Source: an uncultured Selenomonadales bacterium (GTDB lineage: Bacteria > Bacillota > Negativicutes > Selenomonadales > Selenomonadaceae). Taken from it: 41,944 bases of DNA. The stretch spans positions 1 through 41,944 of the forward strand of contig CAMNFC010000006.1 of NCBI GenBank assembly GCA_946536925.1. Direction: 5' to 3'. Each line of letters starts with the position of its first letter. Position 1 is the stretch's first letter. Both the position numbers and the translations under genes were made by a program. Under the pieces are notes generated by a model that had not been told where the DNA came from, did not search any database, and worked only from the letters and a program-made list of their open reading frames with translations. Shown in pieces: positions 18,316 through 26,021 of this stretch.

Positions 18316-18516
18316 TTAGAGTTTTTTAACGTTGGCCGCCTGCGGACCGCGCTCGCCCTCGATGATGTCGAAGGAGACTTCCTGCCCCTCGTCGAGAGTT
18401 TTATAGCCGTCACTCTGGATGGCCGAGAAATGCACGAAGACATCGTCGCCTTCTTCGCGAGCAATGAATCCGTAACCTTTTTCCGCGCTGAACCACTTTA
18501 CCTTACCAACTGCCAT
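18316..18516 (-). CDS. csp: cold-shock protein
   Basis: [63 protein letters not shown]. Confidence 0.97.
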   Translation of the reverse strand: MAVGKVKWFSAEKGYGFIAREEGDDVFVHFSAIQSDGYKTLDEGQEVSFDIIEGERGPQAANVKKL

Positions 18517-18565
18517 GTCTAAATACCTCCAATAAATTTGTCACTCTTCGTGCGCAAGCTGCCTA

Positions 18566-18594
18566 ATTATAGACGCGCAAAATTTTTATGTCAA
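18566..18594 (-). promoter_or_regulatory. csp promoter, perfect TTGACA-17-TATAAT
   Basis: ttgacataaaaattttgcgcgtctataat on the minus strand. Confidence 0.85.
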
Positions 18595-18645
18595 CCAACA
18601 AAATTAACGCAGGAAATAATTTGCACACGAAGGAGACGGCGAAGG

Positions 18646-19491
18646 TTATTTTTTGTTTTTCATGTTCGCCAAGACGCCGTGGATTTTGTCGGCGGTGGAA
18701 GGCTCAGCGGAACTTTTCGTCGCGCCGGCCTGCGGTCGTATGTTCGACAAAATGTTATTGATTACGGCGGAGTTTGCTTGAGGTTTGGGCGGCTCGGTTT
18801 GCGCGGACGATGTCGGCTCGTCTTTGCTGTGCGACGACAAGATGCTGTGAATCAAATCGGACGTTGACTGCGGCTTGGGCGGCTCGGTTTCGACCGTCGA
18901 TTGACCGAGGACAGCCTGCTCGCTCTTGTCGTACAAAATATTTCCGCCGAAAGTTTGCCCGCCGATTTTCAGCGCGTCGGTGTACTGCCACATGCGCCCT
19001 TTGAAGTCGTCTTGAGAATTCCATTGCGCCGACCAAATTTCACAGCCCAAAGACTGCCAATCGATGAATTCTTCCAGCCAAGACAGCGGCGCGAAAATCC
19101 CGCAGTTGAGCGGCTTGATTGTGTCGAGGAAGGCTTTGCAAATGGCGGTGACGTTGCGGCGCGTGAAGTCGAAGCCGTGGCGTTTCTTATAGGTGTCTCC
19201 GTCGGCCATGTGGAACCAAACGGGCAGCTCCAACAGGACACCCGCGCGCTCGATGATTCCTTTGCAAAAGACGGCCTCTTGACCGGCGTCGGCAGGAGTG
19301 AGCGCGTAACTGTAATGATACGCCCCGCAGATGAGCCCGGCCTTGTGCGCCTCGTCGACGTTGCGGGAAAAGTTTTCGTCGAAGCCCGACTTCCCGTAGC
19401 CCGTGCGGCAAATGGCAAAATCGATTCCCGCAGCCTTCAGTGTCGGCCAATCGACGTTCTCGTTGAAAATGGAAACATCCACTCCGCGCAT
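18646..19491 (-). CDS. GH25 (lysozyme-like) domain protein with repeat-containing C-terminus
   Basis: MRGVDVSIFNENVDWPTLKAAGIDFAICRTGYG...FDENFSRNVDEAHKAGLICGAYHYSYA; C-terminal TEPPKPQ repeats. Confidence 0.8.
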   Translation of the reverse strand: MRGVDVSIFNENVDWPTLKAAGIDFAICRTGYGKSGFDENFSRNVDEAHKAGLICGAYHYSYALTPADAGQEAVFCKGIIERAGVLLELPVWFHMADGDTYKKRHGFDFTRRNVTAICKAFLDTIKPLNCGIFAPLSWLEEFIDWQSLGCEIWSAQWNSQDDFKGRMWQYTDALKIGGQTFGGNILYDKSEQAVLGQSTVETEPPKPQSTSDLIHSILSSHSKDEPTSSAQTEPPKPQANSAVINNILSNIRPQAGATKSSAEPSTADKIHGVLANMKNKK

Positions 19492-19524
19492 AAAAATCCC
19501 TCCGTCAAAAAAAATTGTGCGCTA

Positions 19525-19553
19525 ACTTTATCAAGAAAATTTTTCCGCGTCAA
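19525..19553 (-). promoter_or_regulatory. promoter of the GH25-like gene, TTGACG-17-TAAAGT
   Basis: hexamers with exact 17-nt spacing. Confidence 0.6.
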
Positions 19554-19570
19554 CAGCGACCGCCCGTTTC

Positions 19571-19599
19571 TTGAAGGGCTGAAAACTTTCTGATATAAT
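19571..19599 (+). promoter_or_regulatory. promoter of the small toxin-like ORF, TTGAAG-17-TATAAT
   Basis: perfect -10, 17-nt spacer, ~60 nt upstream of the ATG. Confidence 0.7.
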
Positions 19600-19649
19600 T
19601 TTGCCGATGCTACCACCCTTGGGACGGCATTAATCCTGAACGAGGGGAG

Positions 19650-19672
19650 GTGTTAACCATGTTTAGCTCCAT
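19650..19672 (+). repeat. direct repeat copy 1 (toxin start region) gtgttaaccatgtttagctccat; copy 2 at 19853-19875
   Basis: 19/23 identity to gtgttaaccacgccttgctccat, including exact 10-mer and 7-mer blocks at the same spacing. Confidence 0.85.
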
Positions 19673-19745
19673 TGGGACGTTGGCTCTGAATGTGTTGTCG
19701 ATCATCATTGGCAATTACATTTACGACCGCTTTTTCAAGAAGTAG
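19659..19745 (+). CDS. 28-aa hydrophobic peptide, candidate type I toxin (MFSSIGTLALNVLSIIIGNYIYDRFFKK)
   Basis: strong SD gaggggaggtgttaaccATG; hydrophobic core with basic C-terminus; own promoter; missed by the ORF track because of its length. Confidence 0.72.
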   Translation: MFSSIGTLALNVLSIIIGNYIYDRFFKK

Positions 19746-19801
19746 CAGCCGTTGACAATCTGATTGCCCCTGACAATCGGTTTCCACCAATCGGTTAGGC
19801 A

Positions 19802-19850
19802 AAACGAAGCCCCCGTGCAGTTCCACCATTCTGCGCGGGGGTTCTTCGTT
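19802..19850. terminator. bidirectional terminator shared by toxin mRNA and antisense RNA
   Basis: AACGAAG CCCCCGTGCAG-ttccaccatt-CTGCGCGGGGG tt CTTCGTT. Confidence 0.75.
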
Positions 19851-19852
19851 CT

Positions 19853-19875
19853 GTGTTAACCACGCCTTGCTCCAT
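19853..19875 (+). repeat. direct repeat copy 2 (within the antisense RNA) gtgttaaccacgccttgctccat
   Basis: see copy 1. Confidence 0.85.
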
Positions 19876-19901
19876 AAGGTGTATTCGATTAATACGGTAA
19901 A

Positions 19902-19930
19902 AATTTATCACACGAAAAAATTTTTGTCAA
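19902..19930 (-). promoter_or_regulatory. antisense RNA promoter, TTGACA-17-TAAATT
   Basis: ttgacaaaaattttttcgtgtgataaatt on the minus strand. Confidence 0.65.
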
Positions 19931-19936
19931 GGCACG

Positions 19937-19971
19937 CAAAAAGCCCGCCGACCGAAGCCGACGAGCTTTTT
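19937..19971 (-). terminator. flagellin gene terminator
   Basis: minus strand aaaaaagctcgtcggcttcggtcggcgggcttttt hairpin. Confidence 0.75.
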
Positions 19972-20012
19972 TAGTATCGAACAACATGCGCCCCGATTGA
20001 GCGCGTTTAAGT

Positions 20013-21572
20013 TTACTGGAGCAAGCTGAGGACTGCGGAGCTGTTCTGGTTTGCTTGAGCCAACATGGCCTGAGCCGCCTGCAAGAGGACGTTGCTCTTG
20101 GTGTAGTTGGTCATTTCTTTTGCCATATCAGCATCGCGAATCGTCGACTCTGCCGCCTGGACGTTCTCGCTGGAAGTCGTCAGGTTGGTGCTGGTGTATT
20201 CGAGACGCGCTTCAATTGCGCCGATTGTCGTCTGCTGGTCGAGAGCCTTGGTCAACGCGTTTTCAATGACGTTGATTGCGGCGTTTGCGTGCTCTTTGGT
20301 GTAGACGTCGATTCTGGTGCCGTCCGAGCCCTTCAAGCCCAATGCCTGCGAACGCATATCGCTCATGCCCACTTTGATTGCCACGTTGGCTTCGGAGCCG
20401 ATGTGGAAGTTCAAGGACATGTCGCCCGTCTCGTTCTCTGCGCGCTGATACTGCTTGAACTGGTCGAGAGCCGCGTTTGCTGCCTTCTTGACGTTGCCGT
20501 CCTGGTCCAAAATGCTGATGGTCAGACCTGCGAGCTGTTTGTCGACGCCCGCCACAGCCGCCGAAACCGCCAAACCTTCCGTCTTGTCCGGGGTGTAGAC
20601 AGCTTTGTTGAACTTGTCCACGCCGTCCGCCTCGGTGGGTTCGTATTTCCAGGCAGTCACCGTTCCGCTAGTGACGGAGTCAGCATCGGTTTCTTTTGCG
20701 GAGAGTTTCGCACTCCACGTTGCAGTGCTAAAAGAAGGAGCGGTGACATTCTCACCTGTACGGTAAGTGTCGTAGTATGTGTCACTGTAATTGGCATTAT
20801 TGGACGCGTGCGTGGCCGTGAAGTTGAACTCCTTTTTGTAAGAGGTATAAGACTTGTCGCCCAGCGTCTTGATGAGACCCGTGCTGTCTGCCCCTTTGAC
20901 ACCCGCGACCAAGTTGCCGTCCTCGTCATTGATGGTCAGGATGGCGGACAGGGAGTTCGATCCGACAGCACCGCTCGTCGTGTGGATGACGCCGTTCTGA
21001 ACCCAAGAGACTTGATATTTGTCGGTGGACTGAATGCTGAGGGAGTCACCCGCGCGGTTTCTCAAATCCGTCAGGGCGCTGGCGTCGGTGGTGGTCGTTT
21101 CCAAGCTCTGGTTGAGCAAAATGGTCTGAGAGCTTCTGGTTGCATTGTTCTTCGAGCCGTCGATGAGATACTTGCCGTTGAACTGGACAAGCGCGTTGTC
21201 GTCGATTTGGTCGATGAACTGGTTAATTTCTTTTTGAATGGTCTGGCGATCTTCGTCGGTGTTGGAGTCGTTGGCGGCGTTGATTGCCTTTTCCTTGAGT
21301 GCGCGGAGGATTTCGACGGTGTTGCCGACTGCGCCTTCTGCGGTCTTCATCAAGCTGGAGTCGTTCTGTGCGTTCTGATTAGCTTGGTCGAGCGAACGGA
21401 TGCGCACGCGCATTCTCTCGGAGATCGCATACCCCGAAGCATCGTCCTGCGCACTGTTGATTTTCATGCCGCTGGAAACTTTCTGCAAGCTTTTCTGCAA
21501 TGCGCTGGTGTTGGCGTTGAGGGTATTGAGAGTGCGGACGGCACTCATGTTGTTCTTTACTACCATTGCCAT
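20013..21572 (-). CDS. fliC: flagellin
   Basis: MAMVVKNNMSAVRTLNTLNANTSALQKSLQKVSSGMKINSAQDDASGYAISERMRVRIRSLDQANQNAQND and C-terminal ...AAESTIRDADMAKEMTNYTKSNVLLQAAQAMLAQANQNSSAVLSLLQ. Confidence 0.97.
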   Translation of the reverse strand: MAMVVKNNMSAVRTLNTLNANTSALQKSLQKVSSGMKINSAQDDASGYAISERMRVRIRSLDQANQNAQNDSSLMKTAEGAVGNTVEILRALKEKAINAANDSNTDEDRQTIQKEINQFIDQIDDNALVQFNGKYLIDGSKNNATRSSQTILLNQSLETTTTDASALTDLRNRAGDSLSIQSTDKYQVSWVQNGVIHTTSGAVGSNSLSAILTINDEDGNLVAGVKGADSTGLIKTLGDKSYTSYKKEFNFTATHASNNANYSDTYYDTYRTGENVTAPSFSTATWSAKLSAKETDADSVTSGTVTAWKYEPTEADGVDKFNKAVYTPDKTEGLAVSAAVAGVDKQLAGLTISILDQDGNVKKAANAALDQFKQYQRAENETGDMSLNFHIGSEANVAIKVGMSDMRSQALGLKGSDGTRIDVYTKEHANAAINVIENALTKALDQQTTIGAIEARLEYTSTNLTTSSENVQAAESTIRDADMAKEMTNYTKSNVLLQAAQAMLAQANQNSSAVLSLLQ

Positions 21573-21738
21573 AATAATTTCCTCCTTGATCTTTCCTAGA
21601 AAAATTTTCCTTAGTCGACGGTTTCCTTTCCGCCGCCAAACAAACGAGATTTGCCGCCGACCCGACCGTCGCCGGGCACTGCGCCTCGCACGCGTAACGA
21701 GTCGCCGCAGTCTTGCTCAGCTCATTTCTTTTGAAATT

Positions 21739-21765
21739 TTATCGTCAATCTGTCACGAAACATTA
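21739..21765 (-). promoter_or_regulatory. putative sigma-28 (SigD/FliA) promoter of flagellin, TAATGTTT-N11-GACGATAA
   Basis: taatgtttcgtgacagattgacgataa on the minus strand; consensus TAAAGTTT-N11-GCCGATAA. Confidence 0.75.
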
Positions 21766-21801
21766 AGCGAACCGGAAAAAAATTTTTCTCCCTTGCGGCG
21801 T

Positions 21802-21830
21802 ATTGTATCAAGAAAAGTTTTTCGCGTCAA
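21802..21830 (-). promoter_or_regulatory. putative sigma70-type upstream promoter TTGACG-17-TACAAT
   Basis: hexamers with exact 17-nt spacing. Confidence 0.55.
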
Positions 21831-21865
21831 CTGAAAGAGGCGGCGCGGCGCAAAAATTTTTTATG

Positions 21866-22279
21866 TCAACTCTTCTTGGGAATATAAAACTTATCTGCGG
21901 TGTTGGTGCCCAAAGCCGCCTCAACTTCGCCGGTGGTGGAGTTTACTTCCGCAAACCCGTAATCACCGCTGATTGTAGTTGCAGTCGGCTCTCCGCTCGT
22001 TCCTTTAATGTAAGCGGAACCTGACGGCGGCTTAAGGTTGTTTACACCTTGAATGTACTCGCTCAAAACGCTAATTTTGTCTGAAGTCTTCGGATAAGAT
22101 CCGTGCTCCATTTGATAGATCGCAATAGCCGTGTTGATTGTCGCCAGGTCGGATTGAATTTTGGCTGTGTTTGCGGCGGCCGTCACGTTGGTGAAACGCG
22201 GTATGGCGATTGACGCCAAAATGCCGATGACCATGACCATCAAAATTACTTCCAGCGTCGCAAAGCCTCGTTGATTCAT
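21866..22279 (-). CDS. type IV pilin-like / pseudopilin (prepilin N-terminal methylation domain)
   Basis: MNQRGFATLEVILMVMVIGILASIAIPRF; SD aaaggagcgagtaacATG. Confidence 0.85.
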   Translation of the reverse strand: MNQRGFATLEVILMVMVIGILASIAIPRFTNVTAAANTAKIQSDLATINTAIAIYQMEHGSYPKTSDKISVLSEYIQGVNNLKPPSGSAYIKGTSGEPTATTISGDYGFAEVNSTTGEVEAALGTNTADKFYIPKKS

Positions 22280-22343
22280 GTTACTCGCTCCTTTAAAAAT
22301 TTTTTGCATTGTAAAACAAAATTCGGGCGGCGGCAAGTTTTTA

Positions 22344-22372
22344 TTGTCAATTTGATTCGTTTGGTTTATGAT
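22344..22372 (+). promoter_or_regulatory. promoter TTGTCA-17-TATGAT upstream of the GT41-like gene
   Basis: hexamers with exact 17-nt spacing. Confidence 0.5.
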
Positions 22373-22400
22373 AAAAAAAATTTCGTGCGGGAGGGTTTAC

Positions 22401-24230
22401 ATGGACGAGAAAATTTTGGATCAGGTGGCGTTGGCGGAAAAATTTTCGGCGGACGGCGACCCAAAATCCATGCGCACCGTCGCGCACGAAATTCTCGAAG
22501 CGGACAAAAATTCTGCGGACGGTTTGTCGCTCATGGCCGAATCGTCGTTGTACCTGGGCAACGTGGACGAGGCCGAAACTTTGACGCAATATGCTCTGGC
22601 CGTCGAACCGAATCATCTGCGCGGGCGATTGGTTGCGGGCGGCGTGGCGATGAAAAAATTAAATCTCCGCGAGCAACTGAAAATTTTTGACGCAGTGATT
22701 TCCGAGGCACGCGACGAGCTGAAAATTTTGCACGAGCGACTAAAAGATCTCGACAGAAAATTTTCTTCCAAACGCTACGAAAAAACTTCCGCCGACGCGA
22801 ACGAACAAAAAATTTTGCAGAAAAAATTTTTCCTCGCGCAATCGATTTTGTTCAAAGCACTTTGTTGGAGCTCGAATGGATTTTATTTGGCGGCGGAACC
22901 TGCGCGGGCTGCGGCAAATCTTTTGGAGGCAAGCTCTTTAACCGACCGAATCGATCAGGCGGCCGAACTTTATTCCAAGCACCTGTTCTTGAAAAATTAT
23001 CGGGACGTGCCGCCGGCGCAGGCCAAAGAATCCGCCCGCAACTACAATTTGTTTTTCGCGCGGGTAGTGCCCTTCACGCACGAGAGAAAATTTTTTGACG
23101 CGGAAAAAAAAATTCACGTTGGTTACGTCTCGCCCGACTTCCGCGAACACGCCCTGGCAAATTTTTTGTCGCCGCTGTTTAAAAATTTCGACGCGGAAAA
23201 TTTTTCTGTGACGTGCTACTCGACCGGCAAAAAAGATTTCGTCACGGAGAAGTTCAAAAATTTTTCTGTCGGCTGGCGCGATTTGATCGGCAAGGAACCC
23301 GCGGAGGCTGCGCGAATCATCGACGCGGACGACGTGGACATTTTGGTTGACTTGTCGGGGCATTCGCAGGACAGTTGCCTTCCGATTCTGGCGTACAAAC
23401 CCGCGCCCGTGCAAATTTGCGGCCTTGGCTACATGGCCTCGACGGGATTGAACGCTGTCGATTACTTTTTATCTGATAAAATTTGTTCGCCCGAAAGAAA
23501 TTCTCTCGACACGTTCACGGAAAAAATTTTGCGGCTCGACACGTGTTGCTTCTGCTACGCGCCGGGATTGATTCGCGCCATGCCCGAGCAAGAACTTCGT
23601 GCGCCGATTTTGAGCAACGGCTTCGTGACCTTCGGCAGCTTCAACAACTTTGCAAAAGTCAGCGAGGAAGTTCTTTACATGTGGCGGGCGATTCTCGACG
23701 GCGTGCCGCGCTCCCGACTGATTCTCAAAGGAAAAATTTTCAGCTTGGACGACGGACGCCAAATCGTCCGCGAAAAATTCCGCAAGATGAGTTTTCCCGT
23801 CGACCGCGTGGAGTTTCGACCCTACAGCCCCGACTATCTCGAACAGTACAAAGATATCGACATCGCGCTGGATACTTTTCCGTACACGGGCGGCACGACG
23901 ACCTGCGAGGCTCTTTATATGGGCGTGCCCGTCGTGACTTTTCGCGGGAAGACTCACGGCGCACGGCTCGGCGCGTCGATTTTAAATTCAGCCGACGTCA
24001 AAGAATTAATCGCCAACAGTCCGATGGATTACGTCAAGAAAGCAATTCAGCTCAGCCGCCGCAAAGAATTGATCGCCGCCTATCACGTCGGGCTTCGCGA
24101 GCACATAAAAAATTCCGCGCTCATGGACGGGCAAAAATATCTTCGCGAGCTGGAAAAAATTTATCGGGCGGTGTGGAAAGATTTTTGTCGTTCGGCGGAG
24201 CAAAAAAAATTTAATCCGTTTCGCTTTTGA
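22401..24230 (+). CDS. GT41 / O-GlcNAc transferase-like (SPINDLY-type) glycosyltransferase with N-terminal TPR-like region
   Basis: KIHVGYVSPDFREHALANFLSPLFKNFD...VDILVDLSGHSQDSCLPILAYKPAPVQICGLGYMASTGL...FGSFNNFAKVSEEVLYMW...DIALDTFPYTGGTTTCEALYMGVPVVTFRG; SD gggaggg before ATG at 22401. Confidence 0.9.
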   Translation: MDEKILDQVALAEKFSADGDPKSMRTVAHEILEADKNSADGLSLMAESSLYLGNVDEAETLTQYALAVEPNHLRGRLVAGGVAMKKLNLREQLKIFDAVISEARDELKILHERLKDLDRKFSSKRYEKTSADANEQKILQKKFFLAQSILFKALCWSSNGFYLAAEPARAAANLLEASSLTDRIDQAAELYSKHLFLKNYRDVPPAQAKESARNYNLFFARVVPFTHERKFFDAEKKIHVGYVSPDFREHALANFLSPLFKNFDAENFSVTCYSTGKKDFVTEKFKNFSVGWRDLIGKEPAEAARIIDADDVDILVDLSGHSQDSCLPILAYKPAPVQICGLGYMASTGLNAVDYFLSDKICSPERNSLDTFTEKILRLDTCCFCYAPGLIRAMPEQELRAPILSNGFVTFGSFNNFAKVSEEVLYMWRAILDGVPRSRLILKGKIFSLDDGRQIVREKFRKMSFPVDRVEFRPYSPDYLEQYKDIDIALDTFPYTGGTTTCEALYMGVPVVTFRGKTHGARLGASILNSADVKELIANSPMDYVKKAIQLSRRKELIAAYHVGLREHIKNSALMDGQKYLRELEKIYRAVWKDFCRSAEQKKFNPFRF

Positions 24231-24249
24231 AACGCAAAGGAGAATCCGA

Positions 24250-24879
24250 ATGAAAAAAATAATTGCGGTGGACGGGCCGGCGGGCGCGGGCAAAAGTACC
24301 GTTTCAAAAATCGTGGCGGCTCGCCTCGGCTACACTTACATCGACACGGGCTCAATGTATCGAGCGGTCGCGCTGAAAGTTTTGCTCACGGGAAAAAATG
24401 TTGACGACGCGATCAAAGACGTTGACATCAAACTCGACGCGAACGGAAAAATTTTTCTTGACGGGCGCGACGTCACCAAAGAAATTCGCACGCCCGAAGT
24501 CAGCCGCGGAGCTTCGGACGTCGCAAAGTTCGGCGTCGTTCGCGAAAAATTGACGCAACTTCAGCGGGAGATGGCAGCCCAAGGAAAAGTCATCATGGAC
24601 GGTCGCGACATCGGCACGCAGGTTTTGCCCGACGCGGACTTGAAAATTTTTTTGACGGCTTCGGTCGAGGAGCGGGCTCGCCGACGTTTTTTGGAGCTCA
24701 AAGAAAAAAATTTCGCGGCGGACTTCGAGCAGATTAAAAAAGAAATTTCTCTGCGCGACAAACAAGATTCCGAACGAAAAATCGCGCCGCTCGCTCAAGC
24801 CGAAGACGCCGTGCTTTTGGATTCGACAAAGCTGACGATTGAAGAGGTTGTTGCGGAAATTTTGCGGCTTGCCGCGTGA
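24250..24879 (+). CDS. cmk: cytidylate kinase
   Basis: IAVDGPAGAGKSTVSKIVAARLGYTYIDTGSMYRAVAL...MDGRDIGTQVLPDADLKIFLTAS. Confidence 0.97.
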   Translation: MKKIIAVDGPAGAGKSTVSKIVAARLGYTYIDTGSMYRAVALKVLLTGKNVDDAIKDVDIKLDANGKIFLDGRDVTKEIRTPEVSRGASDVAKFGVVREKLTQLQREMAAQGKVIMDGRDIGTQVLPDADLKIFLTASVEERARRRFLELKEKNFAADFEQIKKEISLRDKQDSERKIAPLAQAEDAVLLDSTKLTIEEVVAEILRLAA

Positions 24880-24905
24880 CAAAAATTTTTTACGGAGGCT
24901 GAAAA

Positions 24906-25388
24906 ATGGCTTTGCTTGAGATAAAAACTGCGGGCGATCCCGTCCTGAAAAAAGTTTGCGAACCCGTTCAAAAAATCGACAAACGCTTGAGAAATTTTTT
25001 GGACGACATGTACGACACGATGATTGCCAAAGAAGGAATCGGAATCGCCGCGCCGCAAGTCGGTGAATCAATTCGCGCGGTGATCGTCGACGTGGACAGG
25101 AACGACCGCAAAGGTCGCTACGATATGATTAATCCCGTCATCACTTTCCGCGAAGGCTCCGTCGTCGACAACGAGGGCTGCCTGTCTTGCCCCGATCTTT
25201 TCGGCGACGTGGAGCGCGCAGAAAAAATTCGCGTCGAATACATCAGCCGCTTCAACAAGAAAAAAACTTTGGAGGCGGAAGGACTTCTCGCCCGTTGCAT
25301 TCAACACGAACTCGATCATCTTGACGGAAAACTTTTTATCGATATCGCCCAAAACATCACGCGCGGCAAAAAAAATTCGGAGAAATAA
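24906..25388 (+). CDS. def: peptide deformylase
   Basis: GIGIAAPQVG, EGCLSCPD, QHELDHLDGKLF motifs. Confidence 0.97.
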   Translation: MALLEIKTAGDPVLKKVCEPVQKIDKRLRNFLDDMYDTMIAKEGIGIAAPQVGESIRAVIVDVDRNDRKGRYDMINPVITFREGSVVDNEGCLSCPDLFGDVERAEKIRVEYISRFNKKKTLEAEGLLARCIQHELDHLDGKLFIDIAQNITRGKKNSEK

Positions 25389-25404
25389 ATTTTCTCCGCT
25401 TGGA

Positions 25405-25438
25405 AATCCTCGGCTCGTCGGGGATTATTTTTTTTTGC
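25405..25438 (+). terminator. def terminator
   Basis: aatcctcg-gctcgt-cggggatt followed by a T tract. Confidence 0.7.
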
Positions 25439-25922
25439 GTTTCTTCTTGGTTTTGGGTGAACGTGTGGCGTTTGCGAATTTTGCTTTGAGTTTTTCGGCG
25501 TCTTCCTTCTGCTTGTCGGTGGATTTTTTGTCGCGTTGCATTTTGGCGTATTCCGCGCCCAACCCGGCCAATTTGTGTTTGACGGTCATGATCGGGTGGC
25601 TCAGCAACATTTTTTTCTGCCCGCCCTTCATGATCTCCAAAAAATCGTTCGTGAATCTTTCGCCGAAGCAAGGCGTCTCGCATTGTTCGCAGATGGGCTT
25701 GCCGATTCCGTACGGGCAGCGATTGATTTTGAGCATGACGGTCGAGAGCACGGCGGTGCATTTGGCGCAAAGTTTGTTGTCGCTTGTGCCGTGGTTTGCG
25801 TTGCAATATTTGCCGAACGTCCGACGGATATTTTCTTTCTCCTTCGGGACGTTGTTTTTCAATTCGGGCTCTTTGCGTTTGGGCAAAAGACTTTTAACTT
25901 TGTCGAGAATTCCCATGGCCAA
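25425..25922 (-). CDS. YgbA/nitrous oxide-stimulated promoter family-like Cys-rich protein
   Basis: YCNANHG...LCAKCTAVLS...INRCPYG..KPICEQCETPCFGERFTNDFLEIMKGGQKKMLLSHPIMTVKH pattern; Lys/Arg-rich tail. Confidence 0.65.
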   Translation of the reverse strand: MAMGILDKVKSLLPKRKEPELKNNVPKEKENIRRTFGKYCNANHGTSDNKLCAKCTAVLSTVMLKINRCPYGIGKPICEQCETPCFGERFTNDFLEIMKGGQKKMLLSHPIMTVKHKLAGLGAEYAKMQRDKKSTDKQKEDAEKLKAKFANATRSPKTKKKRKKK

Positions 25923-26021
25923 ACTCCTTTCAAAAATTTTTAAATCATTTTAATTGCCGCTCAAGCCCCCTGTCAAGATAAATGCTTCGGCGAAAAAATT
26001 TTTGCTCTCTGAAAAAAATCT

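Larger units (their letters stand above)
19802..19895 (-). ncRNA. candidate antisense antitoxin RNA (~94 nt)
   Basis: promoter TTGACA-17-TAAATT at 19902-19930 (-); ends at the shared hairpin; contains a sequence complementary to 19650-19672 of the toxin mRNA. Confidence 0.6.

Noticed and set aside
20055-21599. 514-aa plus-strand ORF opposite flagellin
   Set aside because: Antisense shadow of a confidently identified flagellin gene; composition is typical of a reverse-frame translation (Val/Gly/Arg/Cys rich) with no domain signature.
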